Shown: positions 43,485 through 51,837 of the stretch, one piece after another
Layout: every line of letters starts with the position of its first letter
How positions within the stretch are numbered: the first letter of the stretch is position 1
Source of the DNA: UBA2336 sp964404445
Lineage (GTDB): Bacteria > Bacteroidota > Bacteroidia > Cytophagales > Cyclobacteriaceae
DNA length: 64,000 nucleotides
Assembly: GCA_964404445.1 (NCBI GenBank)
Contig: CAYOJW010000003.1
Span: 310,001-374,000, forward strand
Direction: 5' to 3'
Program-made: the position numbers and the translations under genes
The notes under the pieces: generated by a model
Databases searched by the model: none
Told to the model about the DNA's origin: nothing
What the model saw: the letters and a program-made list of their open reading frames with translations, nothing else

Positions 43485-43516
43485 AAAAAAGCCCGGCTTT
43501 TGGCCAGGCTTTTTTT
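43485..43516 (-). terminator. Terminator after the S6-S18-L9 operon
   Basis: An A-run, GCCCGGC, a short loop, GGCCAGGC and a T-run make a near-perfect GC-rich stem with T tracts on both strands. It can therefore end the ribosomal operon (minus strand) about 20 nt after rplI. Confidence 0.8.
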
Positions 43517-43535
43517 CGTGTATTCGTACCGTTCG

Positions 43536-43979
43536 TTATTCGGCTACCACATTGATGGTGATCGCGTGCTTCACCTCTTTGTGGAGGTCGAGCGTTACCG
43601 CATAATTACCTAATTGCTTAGGCTGTTCTTTGAAGATGATCTTCTTGCGGTCGATCTCAAAACCTTTTGCTTTGAGCGCATCGGCAACCTGAAAAGGTGT
43701 AACCGCACCAAAGATTTTACCGGTTTCACCGGCTTTAGTGCCGATTTCAACAGTAAGTTCTCCGATTTTTTGCGCTAACGCTTCGGCATCCTGTTTCAGC
43801 TTGGCAGCTTTGTGCGCAGCCTGACGGATGTTTTCGTTCATCATGCGTTTATTGGAATCGTTGGCGATGATGGCAATACCGTTTGGTATCAGGTAGTTGC
43901 GGCCGTAACCGGGGCGTACCTTAATGGTATCGTTTTTATAGCCAAGTCCTTGTACGTCTTGCTTTAATATTACTTCCAT
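43536..43979 (-). CDS. rplI: 50S ribosomal protein L9
   Basis: 147 residues. Starts with the family signature MEVILKQDVQGLGYKNDTIKV and RPGYGRNYLIPNG, which fixes the start codon. A long connecting helix (NENIRQAAHKAAKLKQDAEAL) and the C-terminal rRNA-binding domain (IFGAVTPFQVADALKAKG) follow. Last gene of the S6-S18-L9 operon. Confidence 0.98.
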   Translation of the reverse strand: MEVILKQDVQGLGYKNDTIKVRPGYGRNYLIPNGIAIIANDSNKRMMNENIRQAAHKAAKLKQDAEALAQKIGELTVEIGTKAGETGKIFGAVTPFQVADALKAKGFEIDRKKIIFKEQPKQLGNYAVTLDLHKEVKHAITINVVAE

Positions 43980-44007
43980 GTTCGTTTCTGTTTAAGGATT
44001 TGACAAA

Positions 44008-44259
44008 TTACTTTAACGAATCGGCAACGTACGGAAGCAACGCAATGTGACGGGCACGTTTTACGGCTTGCGATACTTTCTTCTGGAACTTCCAGCTTGT
44101 GCCGGTAAGCCTGCGTGGAAGAATCTTGCCCTGTTCGTTAATAAACTTCAACAGGAAGTCGGGATCTTTATAATCGATATACTTGATACCGTTTTTCTTG
44201 AAGCGGCAGTATTTGGTTTTAACCTCAGCCCGCTTGATGGGTTCGTTTACAAGTGTCAT
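44008..44259 (-). CDS. rpsR: 30S ribosomal protein S18
   Basis: 83 residues with the S18 core: YCRFKKNGIKYIDYKDPDF, LLKFINEQGKILPRRLTG and the basic end QAVKRARHIALLPYVADSLK. Adjacent to S6, its binding partner on the 30S platform, with a 1-bp overlap. No priB or ssb gene lies between, unlike in gammaproteobacteria. Confidence 0.98.
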   Translation of the reverse strand: MTLVNEPIKRAEVKTKYCRFKKNGIKYIDYKDPDFLLKFINEQGKILPRRLTGTSWKFQKKVSQAVKRARHIALLPYVADSLK

Positions 44260-44639
44260 TATGCTGGCTCCTCCTCGGTTTTACGTTTGCGTGTAGTGTC
44301 TTTTCCTTTGTTGAATTCGCCTTTACGTCTGCGTTCGTTATACACAACAGCGTGTTTGTCAAGAACGGTGGTTAAAAAGCGCATTACCGATTCGTCACGT
44401 CTGTACTCGGTTTCGAGTGTGTTGATTAGTTCCGGAGCTGCCGAAAACTCGATCAGGTTATAGAAACCGGTTGACTTGTGTTGAACCGGGTAAGCCATCT
44501 TGCGAAGACCCCACTGTTCAACGTTTACCACGTCAGCGTTTCCTTTTTTCAAAACCTTCACGAATTTTTCAACAGTATCCTTCATCTGATCTTCAGACAA
44601 AACGGGATTCAAAATGAATACTGTCTCGTAGTTTTTCAT
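44259..44639 (-). CDS. rpsF: 30S ribosomal protein S6
   Basis: 126 residues. The S6 ferredoxin-like fold is visible as MKNYETVFILNPVLSEDQMK, VVNVEQWGLRKMAYPVQHK and FYNLIEFSAAPELINTLE, followed by a charged C-terminal tail (RRRKGEFNKGKDTTRKRK) longer than in E. coli. First gene of the operon, with a good promoter candidate just upstream. Confidence 0.98.
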   Translation of the reverse strand: MKNYETVFILNPVLSEDQMKDTVEKFVKVLKKGNADVVNVEQWGLRKMAYPVQHKSTGFYNLIEFSAAPELINTLETEYRRDESVMRFLTTVLDKHAVVYNERRRKGEFNKGKDTTRKRKTEEEPA

Positions 44640-44669
44640 GGTTTAACAATTGATTTTTAAAATGAGGTG

Positions 44670-44701
44670 CAAAAATAAGGCGATTGGCCGATATACACAA
44701 A
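44670..44701 (-). promoter_or_regulatory. Bacteroidota-type promoter of the rpsF operon
   Basis: On the minus strand: TTTG, 20 nt, TATTTTTG. Both boxes match the Bacteroidota consensus TTTG-N19/20-TAnnTTTG exactly. The -7 box ends about 30 nt before the rpsF start codon, leaving a short leader. Confidence 0.65.
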
Positions 44702-44893
44702 CATCCCTGAAAGATAAGTTGGAATGCAATAAGTTGAAAAACAGCGTGTTACGTTCTGTTTCGCTTTTTTGTTCCTGTAATTGGTAAATACCCTCATTGC
44801 GTTTTGCTCCGTCAAAAACCGCAAAATTTGCGTATCATTGGCGTTTTATTGTAACAAAAGCCCTGCATAAAGGGCGAAAACCACAAAAATCTA

Positions 44894-45949
44894 ATGAGCT
44901 ACATCATCAGCGGCATTCAACAAGTGGGCATTGGTGTTACCGATGCCGAAGGGGCATGGGCCTGGTACCGTAAAAACTTTACTATGGACGTACCCGTGTT
45001 TAAAGATGCAGCCGAAGCAAAATTAATGACACGCTATACCTCCGGCAAAGTCGAAAGCCGTTACGCCATCTTAGCCATTAACATGAGAGGAGGCGGTGGT
45101 TTCGAGATATGGCAATACACCAGTAAAACCCCGCTTAAAGCGGCTGTTGATTATACGTTGGGCGATACCGGTATTTATGCTGCCAAACTAAAATCGGATA
45201 ACATTGACGAAAAGTATGCCGGGTTGAAAGCCAACGGTGCAAACCTGATTACCGAACCATGCATCGCACCCGATGGCCGCAAACATTTTTTTGTAACCGA
45301 TCCGTATGGAAATATTTTTGAAATCGTAGAAAGCACAAGCTGGTTTAAATCCGGTAAAGCCAAAAACGGTGGTGTAGCCGGTTGTGTGATGGGCGTATCC
45401 GATATGGATAAAGCTATTCCGCTGTATCGCGATGTATTGGGGTATTCGGTGGTTTATGATACTACTGATATTTTTAAAGATTTTAACGGTGTGCCCGGAG
45501 GCAGTGATAAATTCAGAAGGGTGTTGTTGCGCGGCACACAAAGCGGCAAAGGTAACTTTGGCCGTTTGTTAGGCACTACCGAAATCGAACTGGTACAGGT
45601 AGCAGGTCGCACGCCACGTAAAATGTTTGCCGACCGCAACTGGGGTGACTTAGGGTTTATTCACGTCTGTTTTGATGTGAATGGTATGAAAGAACTGGCG
45701 AAAAAAGCCGAAGCTGCAGGCTTCCCCTTTACGGTCGATAGCAGCACTTCGTTTGATATGGGCAAGGCGGCAGGGCAGTTTACCTACATCGAAGACCCGG
45801 ACGGTACGCTGATCGAATTTGTTGAAACGCATAAGATACCCATCTTTGAAAAAATCGGCTGGTACCTGAGCCTGAAAAACCGTAACCCTGAAAAACCATT
45901 ACCCAACTGGATGGTAGGTATGCTCGCGCTGAACAGGGTGAAGGATTAG
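44894..45949 (+). CDS. VOC superfamily protein with two glyoxalase-like domains
   Basis: 351 residues made of two vicinal-oxygen-chelate modules, about 5-150 and 165-320. The first has VGIGVTDAEGAWAWYRKNF and YGNIFEIVESTSWF; the second has AGCVMGVSDMDKAIPLYRDVLGYSVVYD (as two consecutive segments) and IEDPDGTLIEFVETHKIP. Metal ligands (His and Glu) are likely at the usual strand ends. The double module recalls 4-hydroxyphenylpyruvate dioxygenase, but its C-terminal signature is missing. Probably a metal-dependent dioxygenase, isomerase or lyase; substrate unknown. Single plus-strand gene. Confidence 0.82.
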   Translation: MSYIISGIQQVGIGVTDAEGAWAWYRKNFTMDVPVFKDAAEAKLMTRYTSGKVESRYAILAINMRGGGGFEIWQYTSKTPLKAAVDYTLGDTGIYAAKLKSDNIDEKYAGLKANGANLITEPCIAPDGRKHFFVTDPYGNIFEIVESTSWFKSGKAKNGGVAGCVMGVSDMDKAIPLYRDVLGYSVVYDTTDIFKDFNGVPGGSDKFRRVLLRGTQSGKGNFGRLLGTTEIELVQVAGRTPRKMFADRNWGDLGFIHVCFDVNGMKELAKKAEAAGFPFTVDSSTSFDMGKAAGQFTYIEDPDGTLIEFVETHKIPIFEKIGWYLSLKNRNPEKPLPNWMVGMLALNRVKD

Positions 45950-45973
45950 AGATTAGAATAAAGAATTTAGTTG

Positions 45974-46699
45974 TTAGAGTTTAGAAGTTAATAGTTCCTT
46001 CTTTTTTAATACACCAATTAAGAACTGTCCCAAGTTTAAATCAACCGGATAGATTCTACCCGTGTTTATACTCAGTCCAACTGTATTATAAGTCCCGGGG
46101 CCAACTTCCAGTCCGGTAACTGAAAGATGTTTTGGGAATCTCCCTTCTTGTCCTTTAATCCAAATCTTGGCTCCAGTCAGTCCGCCAATACTTACTGTAG
46201 CTTCTTCTCCGATCTTATTTTGATATTCCACATACTCCATTGGATTTAATAAAACCTTTTGGTTATTAAGTTTAATCGTTTTTGAATTTTGCTTTTTGTC
46301 AATGGCGCCTATCACATAAACCATATTCCTTGGATATAAATCCAAATTCTTTTTAGAATCATTGTCGTTTAAATAATATAAGTCCAACGTAATAATTGTA
46401 GAGTCTTCTGAAATCACAACATTATTAATGTAAAATGAGTTAGCTCCAAGTTCATTCGCTGATTTCCAAAAGGAATTAAATAATGAAACTATTGTCGGGT
46501 TGTTATTATTTAACGAATAACCTTGCACCGTAGCTATCTTGGTCGAGATAGTCAAATCGAATGACTTGTCGATTAAGTTAAATGAACTTGTCTGATGCTG
46601 CGAATCTGGTGAATTATCTTCAATGATCTTAATATTTTGTCCGACAGCACCAATCGTTGTCGAAAACGCAACAATAAGAATCACTAAAATCTTGTTCAT
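45974..46699 (-). CDS. Secreted protein of unknown function
   Basis: 241 residues with a signal peptide (about 1-20, FSTTIGAVGQ). The mature part is Asn/Ser/Lys-rich and beta-rich (FDLTISTKIATVQGYSLNN, STIITLDLYYLNDND, VSIGGLTGAKIWIKG). I do not recognise the family. Base composition is clearly AT-richer than the adjacent genes, which may mean recent acquisition. The end converges with the VOC gene. Confidence 0.7.
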   Translation of the reverse strand: MNKILVILIVAFSTTIGAVGQNIKIIEDNSPDSQHQTSSFNLIDKSFDLTISTKIATVQGYSLNNNNPTIVSLFNSFWKSANELGANSFYINNVVISEDSTIITLDLYYLNDNDSKKNLDLYPRNMVYVIGAIDKKQNSKTIKLNNQKVLLNPMEYVEYQNKIGEEATVSIGGLTGAKIWIKGQEGRFPKHLSVTGLEVGPGTYNTVGLSINTGRIYPVDLNLGQFLIGVLKKKELLTSKL

Positions 46700-46754
46700 A
46701 AAATTTATCCCTCCCTCTAAAAAATATTGATGCTAACTAACAACTATCTTCTAA

Positions 46755-47681
46755 TTATTTCACCTCAAACTTACCGGAGCCGATCTTGTAATCCTCACAA
46801 TAGATTTCAAGCTGGTAAGTACCGGCTGCATATTCCGATCCTTTTTCGTACAGGTAAGTGAGTTTTTGCCGGGTGTTGTCAAACAAAATCTCTTGTGAAG
46901 CCGTGTAAAACTCTTCTTTACCGTTGTAGATGAACGTTCCCGAACCGCGCGACACATCAAACAACACCTGGCCGTTCTGGTCGATAATGCGGATCATGAT
47001 TTTTTTTCCTTCAATTGGGGCTACGTTGTTTTCGGCCAGGTTGAAATCAACTTTCAGCTTATCAAGCTGACGGTTTTTAAAAGGCGATTCGCGTTCTTTA
47101 CCTTTATCGTTTACCGATTTAATGGTAACGTTCTCGGCTTTTAGTTGCGAAGCGATGGATACTTTGGTGGCTAATTCGTTTTTAGTTTGTGCTAACCGTG
47201 AGATGGAATCGCCCAACTGGTTTTTTTGCGTTTTCAGTGTGGTGTTTTCCGTAAGCAGTTCTTTGTTTACCGATTTCAGTCGGTCGAGTTCTTCGTCTTT
47301 CAGCTTTAACAGTTCCTCATAGCCCTCCACACGGTCTTTCAATTCTTTAATAACCTGCCCGTTGGCCCTGCGGGTTCTGCGCAGTTCGATGTCAATTTCC
47401 TCTTTGGCTTTTTGCAGTTCCGATACATCACCGCCTAACTTTTCGATTTCGATTATTTTCTGGCTCAGTTCGGTTTTAATATCGTTAAGTTGTTGCAGGG
47501 TAGAGGCCAACGCCTGTTCGGTCGAGGCGTTCTCGGCAATCAGTGTTTGTTCGTCCTTGTGGTCGAAATACATTTTAACAAACTGAACCAAAACAATCAC
47601 CGAAAGAATGGCAATGATAATGGTGCTTTTGTTCGATTTTTTGGGAGCCGGGGCGGCCGGTTGTAGTGTGGTTTCGCTCAT
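46755..47681 (-). CDS. Membrane-anchored coiled-coil protein
   Basis: 308 residues: a short N-terminus rich in Ala, Pro and Lys, one membrane helix (about 20-40, STIIIAILSVIVLVQFVKMY), then about 150 residues of continuous coiled coil (EKLGGDVSELQKAKEEIDIE, KDRVEGYEELLKLKDEELDR). A C-terminal beta domain (about 205-308, ENNVAPIEGKKIMIRIIDQN; TYQLEIYCEDYKIGSGKFEV) lies outside the membrane. This layout is known from uncharacterised Bacteroidota envelope proteins; function unknown. Confidence 0.82.
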   Translation of the reverse strand: MSETTLQPAAPAPKKSNKSTIIIAILSVIVLVQFVKMYFDHKDEQTLIAENASTEQALASTLQQLNDIKTELSQKIIEIEKLGGDVSELQKAKEEIDIELRRTRRANGQVIKELKDRVEGYEELLKLKDEELDRLKSVNKELLTENTTLKTQKNQLGDSISRLAQTKNELATKVSIASQLKAENVTIKSVNDKGKERESPFKNRQLDKLKVDFNLAENNVAPIEGKKIMIRIIDQNGQVLFDVSRGSGTFIYNGKEEFYTASQEILFDNTRQKLTYLYEKGSEYAAGTYQLEIYCEDYKIGSGKFEVK

Positions 47682-47722
47682 AACGGGGTTGAATAAAAAT
47701 CAAAATTAATGCTTCCTGTTGC

Positions 47723-48511
47723 TTAATCCAACATGGTAAACAGCAACACAACGTGTTGTTTGGTGAGTGACGGATCAAAAAACAGTATTCCGCAGCGGTA
47801 CAGGTCAATACTGGTATATACGAGCGGATGTTGTCTGAGCTCGTCCCAGGCTTGTTGCATACCGGCATGGCCGTGGATATCGTCAATAACCACGATGCTT
47901 TTAGCGTGCAGGCCGGGCAATAACCGGTTAACATAATCGAGTGTGGGCGCATACTGATGGTTGGCATCTAAAAAAGCAAAGTCAACTTTAGGGATGCGCG
48001 CCAGGGCAGGGGTTAACGTTTGGTTGATGTTGCCTTTTACAAGTTCAATGTTTTGTGCTCCGGCAAACGCAAAGGTGCTTTCGGCCACTTCGGCCACCGA
48101 CTCCAATCCTTCAAAAGTATAGATGCGTGCATCGGTTTTTTTGGCTAAGTACAATGTATTCAGCCCGAACGAAGTACCCAACTCGATAATGGTTTTGGCA
48201 TCGGTATAGCGCACGAGCCGTTCGTATAAAGCCGAGAAGCGAATGCTGCTTGCGCTGGTACGGGCAATGTCGCTTATTTTTCGTTTGTTGTGTGCAAAGT
48301 GTTTAGAGGGCGCGCCTAAATCGGTAACGGCAATTTCGCGGTGGGTTTTTAACAACTCGGCACGCAAGTGTTCGATGCGGGCATCGGGTTGTGGCTTTTG
48401 GTTGATAGTTTTGGTATAGAGATCGAACAGAAAAGGCGAGTGCAGCGAGTGCTCGTTCACGGCATCTAACCAATAATTAAAAAATGCTTTTGCCTGAAAG
48501 AAACGCGACAC
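47723..48511 (-). CDS. Class I SAM-dependent methyltransferase (O-methyltransferase-like)
   Basis: 262 residues. The Rossmann-fold methyltransferase motifs are motif I TIIELGTSFGLNTLYLA, motif II RIYTFEGLESVAEVAES, and VDFAFLDANHQYAPTLDYVN with VVIDDIHGHAGMQQAWDEL, as in catechol O-methyltransferase-like enzymes. An N-terminal helical segment (FNYWLDAVNEHSLHSPFLFD) is typical of a Bacteroidota subgroup. Substrate unknown. The gene lies 41 bp upstream of the coiled-coil gene in the same direction. Confidence 0.88.
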   Translation of the reverse strand: MSRFFQAKAFFNYWLDAVNEHSLHSPFLFDLYTKTINQKPQPDARIEHLRAELLKTHREIAVTDLGAPSKHFAHNKRKISDIARTSASSIRFSALYERLVRYTDAKTIIELGTSFGLNTLYLAKKTDARIYTFEGLESVAEVAESTFAFAGAQNIELVKGNINQTLTPALARIPKVDFAFLDANHQYAPTLDYVNRLLPGLHAKSIVVIDDIHGHAGMQQAWDELRQHPLVYTSIDLYRCGILFFDPSLTKQHVVLLFTMLD

Positions 48512-48519
48512 GGAGGTGT

Positions 48520-48637
48520 GATTTTTGATTTTAGAATTATGATTTTAGAATTTAAAACTCAGATTTTTGATTTTATGCCGGGTGTGTGCAGTATAAATCT
48601 TAAATTTAAAATCTAAAATCTGGAATCGTAAATCTTA
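48520..48637. repeat. AT-rich low-complexity inverted stretch
   Basis: Repeats of GATTTTAGAAT type (left part) and AAATCTAAAATCT type (right part) face each other around a short GC-rich centre. No gene or clear signal; such stretches are frequent between genes in this phylum and may act as weak transcription ends. Confidence 0.5.
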
Positions 48638-48639
48638 AA

Positions 48640-49026
48640 TTAATTGAGCCTGATCGGGGCAATCATGGTAAACTCCGGGATGTTCACGGTTAATTTGCTT
48701 CCGTCTATGATTCGCTCCATGGTATAGGTGCCGGTCATCTTACCAAAGCCCGATTTTAAATTACATCCCGAAACATATTGATGCACCTGCCCCGGCTCTA
48801 ACACGGGTTGTTGCCCAACCACACCTTCGCCTTCTACTTCGCGCGCCAAAAAACCGGCATCGTGAATATGCCAATGCCTGCGTTTTAGCTGAATGGTGTA
48901 ATCGCTTTGGTTTTCGATGGTGATACGGTAGGTAAACACATAATGGTTTTGCGCAGGACTGGAATATGCCGACTGATATTCCGTTTCTACGGTTACTTTA
49001 ACGCCTTGGGTGATCTCGGTTACCAT
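48640..49026 (-). CDS. apaG: ApaG domain protein
   Basis: 128 residues covering one complete ApaG (DUF525) domain, a fibronectin III-like fold: VTVETEYQSAYSSPAQNHYV, FTYRITIENQSDYTIQLKRR, HWHIHDAGFLAREVEGEGVV, GQQPVLEPGQVHQYVSGCNL and the closing MTGTYTME. ApaG's role is unsettled; it has been linked to cation efflux and to stress. Divergent from ung, with 73 bp between. Confidence 0.95.
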   Translation of the reverse strand: MVTEITQGVKVTVETEYQSAYSSPAQNHYVFTYRITIENQSDYTIQLKRRHWHIHDAGFLAREVEGEGVVGQQPVLEPGQVHQYVSGCNLKSGFGKMTGTYTMERIIDGSKLTVNIPEFTMIAPIRLN

Positions 49027-49099
49027 CTTGCCAAAAGTATTAATTTTTTGGAATTTAAAACCCTAATTTGACCGTACTTTTCTGATCTAAAAACCACTA

Positions 49100-49762
49100 A
49101 TGCACGTTAAAATCGCACCTTCCTGGAAAAACCGCCTCGCAGAAGAATTCAATAAGCCATATTTTGAGCAACTGATAGGGTTTGTTAAAAATGAATATGC
49201 CAGCCACGTAATTTACCCGCCCGGCCGTGAAATTTTCAGGGCGTTTGATGAAACCGACTTCGATCAGGCGAAGGTGGTTATCATCGGGCAAGACCCGTAC
49301 CACGGCCCCGGGCAGGCCAACGGCTTGTGCTTTTCGGTACGTGAGGGTATTCGTAACCCGCCTTCGCTGGTAAATATTTTTAAAGAAATTCATAATGATC
49401 TGGGTAAACCCATACCCGCTTCGGGCGATCTTGGCCGGTGGGCTGCCCAAGGAGTGTTGTTGTTAAATGCAACCCTCACGGTTCGCGCTGCATCGGCCGG
49501 GTCACATCAAAATAAAGGTTGGGAAACATTTACCGATGCCGTGATCAAAAAAATATCAGATGAAAAACAAAATGTAGTGTTTTTGTTGTGGGGTGCGTAT
49601 GCCCAAAAAAAAGGGGAAGTGATTGATCGCAACAAGCACCTGGTATTGATGTCGGCACACCCGTCACCCTTTTCTGCCGATCGCGGTTTCTTTGGCTGTA
49701 AACATTTCAGTAAAGCAAATGCTTATTTGAAGAGCAAGGGATTGGAAGAGATTAACTGGTAA
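49100..49762 (+). CDS. ung: Uracil-DNA glycosylase
   Basis: Removes uracil from DNA; 220 residues, normal for family 1. Motifs: water-activating site GQDPYHGPGQANGLCFSV with D65, GVLLLNATLTVRAASAGSH with NKGWETFTDAVI, and the DNA-intercalation loop HPSPFSADRGFFGCKHFSKA. Phenylalanine stands where E. coli has leucine after HPSP, a frequent variant. It converges with lepB across a hairpin. Confidence 0.97.
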   Translation: MHVKIAPSWKNRLAEEFNKPYFEQLIGFVKNEYASHVIYPPGREIFRAFDETDFDQAKVVIIGQDPYHGPGQANGLCFSVREGIRNPPSLVNIFKEIHNDLGKPIPASGDLGRWAAQGVLLLNATLTVRAASAGSHQNKGWETFTDAVIKKISDEKQNVVFLLWGAYAQKKGEVIDRNKHLVLMSAHPSPFSADRGFFGCKHFSKANAYLKSKGLEEINW

Positions 49763-49780
49763 TGTAGTTGTCAGTTAATG

Positions 49781-49822
49781 GTTGTTAGTTGATAGTAAAT
49801 TCAATTACTATCAACTAACAAC
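49781..49822. terminator. Bidirectional hairpin between ung and lepB
   Basis: GTTGTTAGTTGATAGTAA and its exact inverted copy (18 bp each) enclose a 6-nt loop, 19 nt after the ung stop codon and 10 nt after that of lepB. The stem is AT-rich and T runs are short, so it may act mainly as a barrier or mRNA-end stabiliser. Confidence 0.6.
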
Positions 49823-49831
49823 GAAAAACTA

Positions 49832-50977
49832 TTAACGAATAAGGTTGAAGAACCTGTTCCAGCGAATACCGCCCTGGCCGCGATCAATGGATAACCAGAT
49901 AAAGAAGCCTTTGCCTACAACGTGATCTTCCGGTACAAAACCCCAGTAGCGTGAGTCTTGCGAGTTGTGCCGGTTATCACCCATCATAAAATAATAATTC
50001 TGGTTGAATGTATAACTGGTTACTTCTTTACCATCGATGAATAATTTTCCATCCATGATTTTCGCGTCTTTGTTATGATCGTAATCTACAATGGTACTGC
50101 CGTATAAAGCCAGGGTTGAGTCATTCAATTGAATAGTCCAGCCTTCTTTGGGGATGGTAAGCTTACCAAAGTTATCGCCTGTCCATTGAAACAACGGAGA
50201 TTGCGGAAAAACACTGCCATCGTATTGTTGCTGTACAATTTCCACGCTGGTGATGTACGGAAGCGTTTTGAGTTGAGCAACCAATTCTTTTGTTAAGTGC
50301 ATTTGATAGTAAACGCCATTACTTGACCAGGTAGGATCTCCATAATCTTCTTTGTAGGTAAGATTAAGTTTTTCCAGGTTCCGTTGATTGATTACATCTT
50401 TTGCAGTAACAATATAACTAAACTGCATATTGGGAGGGTTTTCCATCGCCTGCCCGTTTACAATCACCTGACGGTCTTTAATCTCTAATACATCGCCCGG
50501 AAGGGCTACACACCGCTTGATATAGTTAGTTTTTAAATCGACCGGATACTTTTTCCATTGGCTTTGTGGCAGGTACTGAATGTCCCAGTTATTTTCACGC
50601 ATACCGGGTGCGTTAAATACAACCACATCGCCTTGTTTGATTTTGCTGATGCCCGGTAAACGGTATTGAGGCAGTTGAATCCATTCAACATACGAAGGGA
50701 TTTCGGTAAACCAGATTTTCTGGTGCGTTAGCGGAATCTGCAACGGTGTTTTAGGTGTACGTGTACCGTAATGGAATTTACTCACAAACAGGAAGTCGCC
50801 TACGAGCAACGAGTTTTCCATAGAAGGCGTAGGGATGGTATAAGCTTCCATGATCAGCCAGCGGATTAACGTAGCGGCTATAACCGCAAACAGGATGGCA
50901 TCCCACCATTCGCGTATTTTCGATTTGGGTTTAGCCTCTTTTTTTTCCGTGTTCTTTTTCCAAAACTGCCAGTTCAT
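49832..50977 (-). CDS. lepB: Signal peptidase I
   Basis: Membrane protease that removes signal peptides; 381 residues, longer than E. coli LepB (324) because of an insertion in the periplasmic domain, as usual in Bacteroidota. One transmembrane helix (about 25-44), then the catalytic serine S52 (YTIPTPSMENSLLVGDFL), the general base K154 (YIKRCVALPGDVLEI), and the final box MMGDNRHNSQDSRYWGFVPE. It follows dapB by 45 bp. Confidence 0.96.
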   Translation of the reverse strand: MNWQFWKKNTEKKEAKPKSKIREWWDAILFAVIAATLIRWLIMEAYTIPTPSMENSLLVGDFLFVSKFHYGTRTPKTPLQIPLTHQKIWFTEIPSYVEWIQLPQYRLPGISKIKQGDVVVFNAPGMRENNWDIQYLPQSQWKKYPVDLKTNYIKRCVALPGDVLEIKDRQVIVNGQAMENPPNMQFSYIVTAKDVINQRNLEKLNLTYKEDYGDPTWSSNGVYYQMHLTKELVAQLKTLPYITSVEIVQQQYDGSVFPQSPLFQWTGDNFGKLTIPKEGWTIQLNDSTLALYGSTIVDYDHNKDAKIMDGKLFIDGKEVTSYTFNQNYYFMMGDNRHNSQDSRYWGFVPEDHVVGKGFFIWLSIDRGQGGIRWNRFFNLIR

Positions 50978-51022
50978 AATTGGGTTCGCTTAAAATAAAA
51001 GGTGCAAATAAAGTTATTAAAA

Positions 51023-51727
51023 TCAGATTTTTAAGAAATCATCCATACTCAAAATACCTTTTTTGCCGGGCAGCCACTCGGCCACCAGTACGGCACCCCG
51101 CGCAAAACCTTCGCGCGAGTGGGCTATATGTCGTATTTCGATGTCGTCAATTACAGAAGTGTATTTAACTGTATGTGTGCCGGGTACGTTATCGGTACGG
51201 TACGAGCGAATGGCCAGTTCATCAGGCTGTTGCGTGGTTTCTTTAACCCATTTTTTCTTCAATCCGCTTTGCAGTACGCCTTCGGCTAACGTAATGGCGG
51301 TTCCGCTGGGGGCATCTTTCTTTTCGGTGTGATGGATTTCATCGATACTGACATCGTATTGCGGAAACGCCTTTATCATGCCGGCTAATTGCTGGTTTAA
51401 CCGGAAAAAGAGGTTAACGCCAATGCTGTAATTAGAGGCATAAAAGAACGTGCCGCCCGTAGAGGCTGTGTGTTTTTCGATGTCGCTTTTTTTATCGAGC
51501 CAGCCGGTTGTGCCGCACACAACGGGAATGTTGTTTTGTAAACACGCCACGATGTTCTCGTAAGCGGCTTCGGGTTGCGAAAACTCAATGGCAACATCGG
51601 CTTGTGATGAAGCGATCTGCGACAGGTCTTTTGAATCGATACGCCCCACAATATCGTGCCCGCGCTCAAGGGCAATCTTTTCAATGGCTTTACCCATTTT
51701 ACCGTAGCCTACTAAAAGTATTTTCAT
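51023..51727 (-). CDS. dapB: 4-hydroxy-tetrahydrodipicolinate reductase
   Basis: NAD(P)H-dependent step of lysine and diaminopimelate synthesis; 234 residues from the ATG giving MKILLVGYGKMGKAIEK (an ATG 13 codons earlier lacks family similarity). Motifs: dinucleotide-binding LLVGYGKMG, VVCGTTGWLD, and the substrate and catalytic block EIHHTEKKDAPSGTAITLAE. Shorter than the E. coli enzyme (273) but usual in this phylum. Between it and the DUF5683 gene lies a copy of the palindromic repeat. Confidence 0.95.
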   Translation of the reverse strand: MKILLVGYGKMGKAIEKIALERGHDIVGRIDSKDLSQIASSQADVAIEFSQPEAAYENIVACLQNNIPVVCGTTGWLDKKSDIEKHTASTGGTFFYASNYSIGVNLFFRLNQQLAGMIKAFPQYDVSIDEIHHTEKKDAPSGTAITLAEGVLQSGLKKKWVKETTQQPDELAIRSYRTDNVPGTHTVKYTSVIDDIEIRHIAHSREGFARGAVLVAEWLPGKKGILSMDDFLKI

Positions 51728-51759
51728 AAGAACTGGTGTGTTATGCAATGTTAGCCACG

Positions 51760-51823
51760 AAGGCACAAAGCCACAAAGGAATCATTATTTTTGTAAAGTA
51801 TCACTATAAAAACCTTGTGCCTT
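51760..51823. repeat. Short inverted repeat upstream of dapB
   Basis: AAGGCACAA and its inverted copy TTGTGCCTT enclose about 46 nt just before dapB. The left part (CCACGAAGGCACAAAGCCAC) is of the CACGAAG/CACAAAG kind that recurs between genes in Bacteroidota. It directly adjoins the palindromic repeat copy C. Confidence 0.5.
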
Positions 51824-51837
51824 ATTGGCATTACTAC

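Noticed and set aside
44894..45949. 4-hydroxyphenylpyruvate dioxygenase
   Set aside because: Two VOC modules and length fit, but the C-terminal catalytic signature and the tyrosine-pathway context are missing, so only the superfamily is given.
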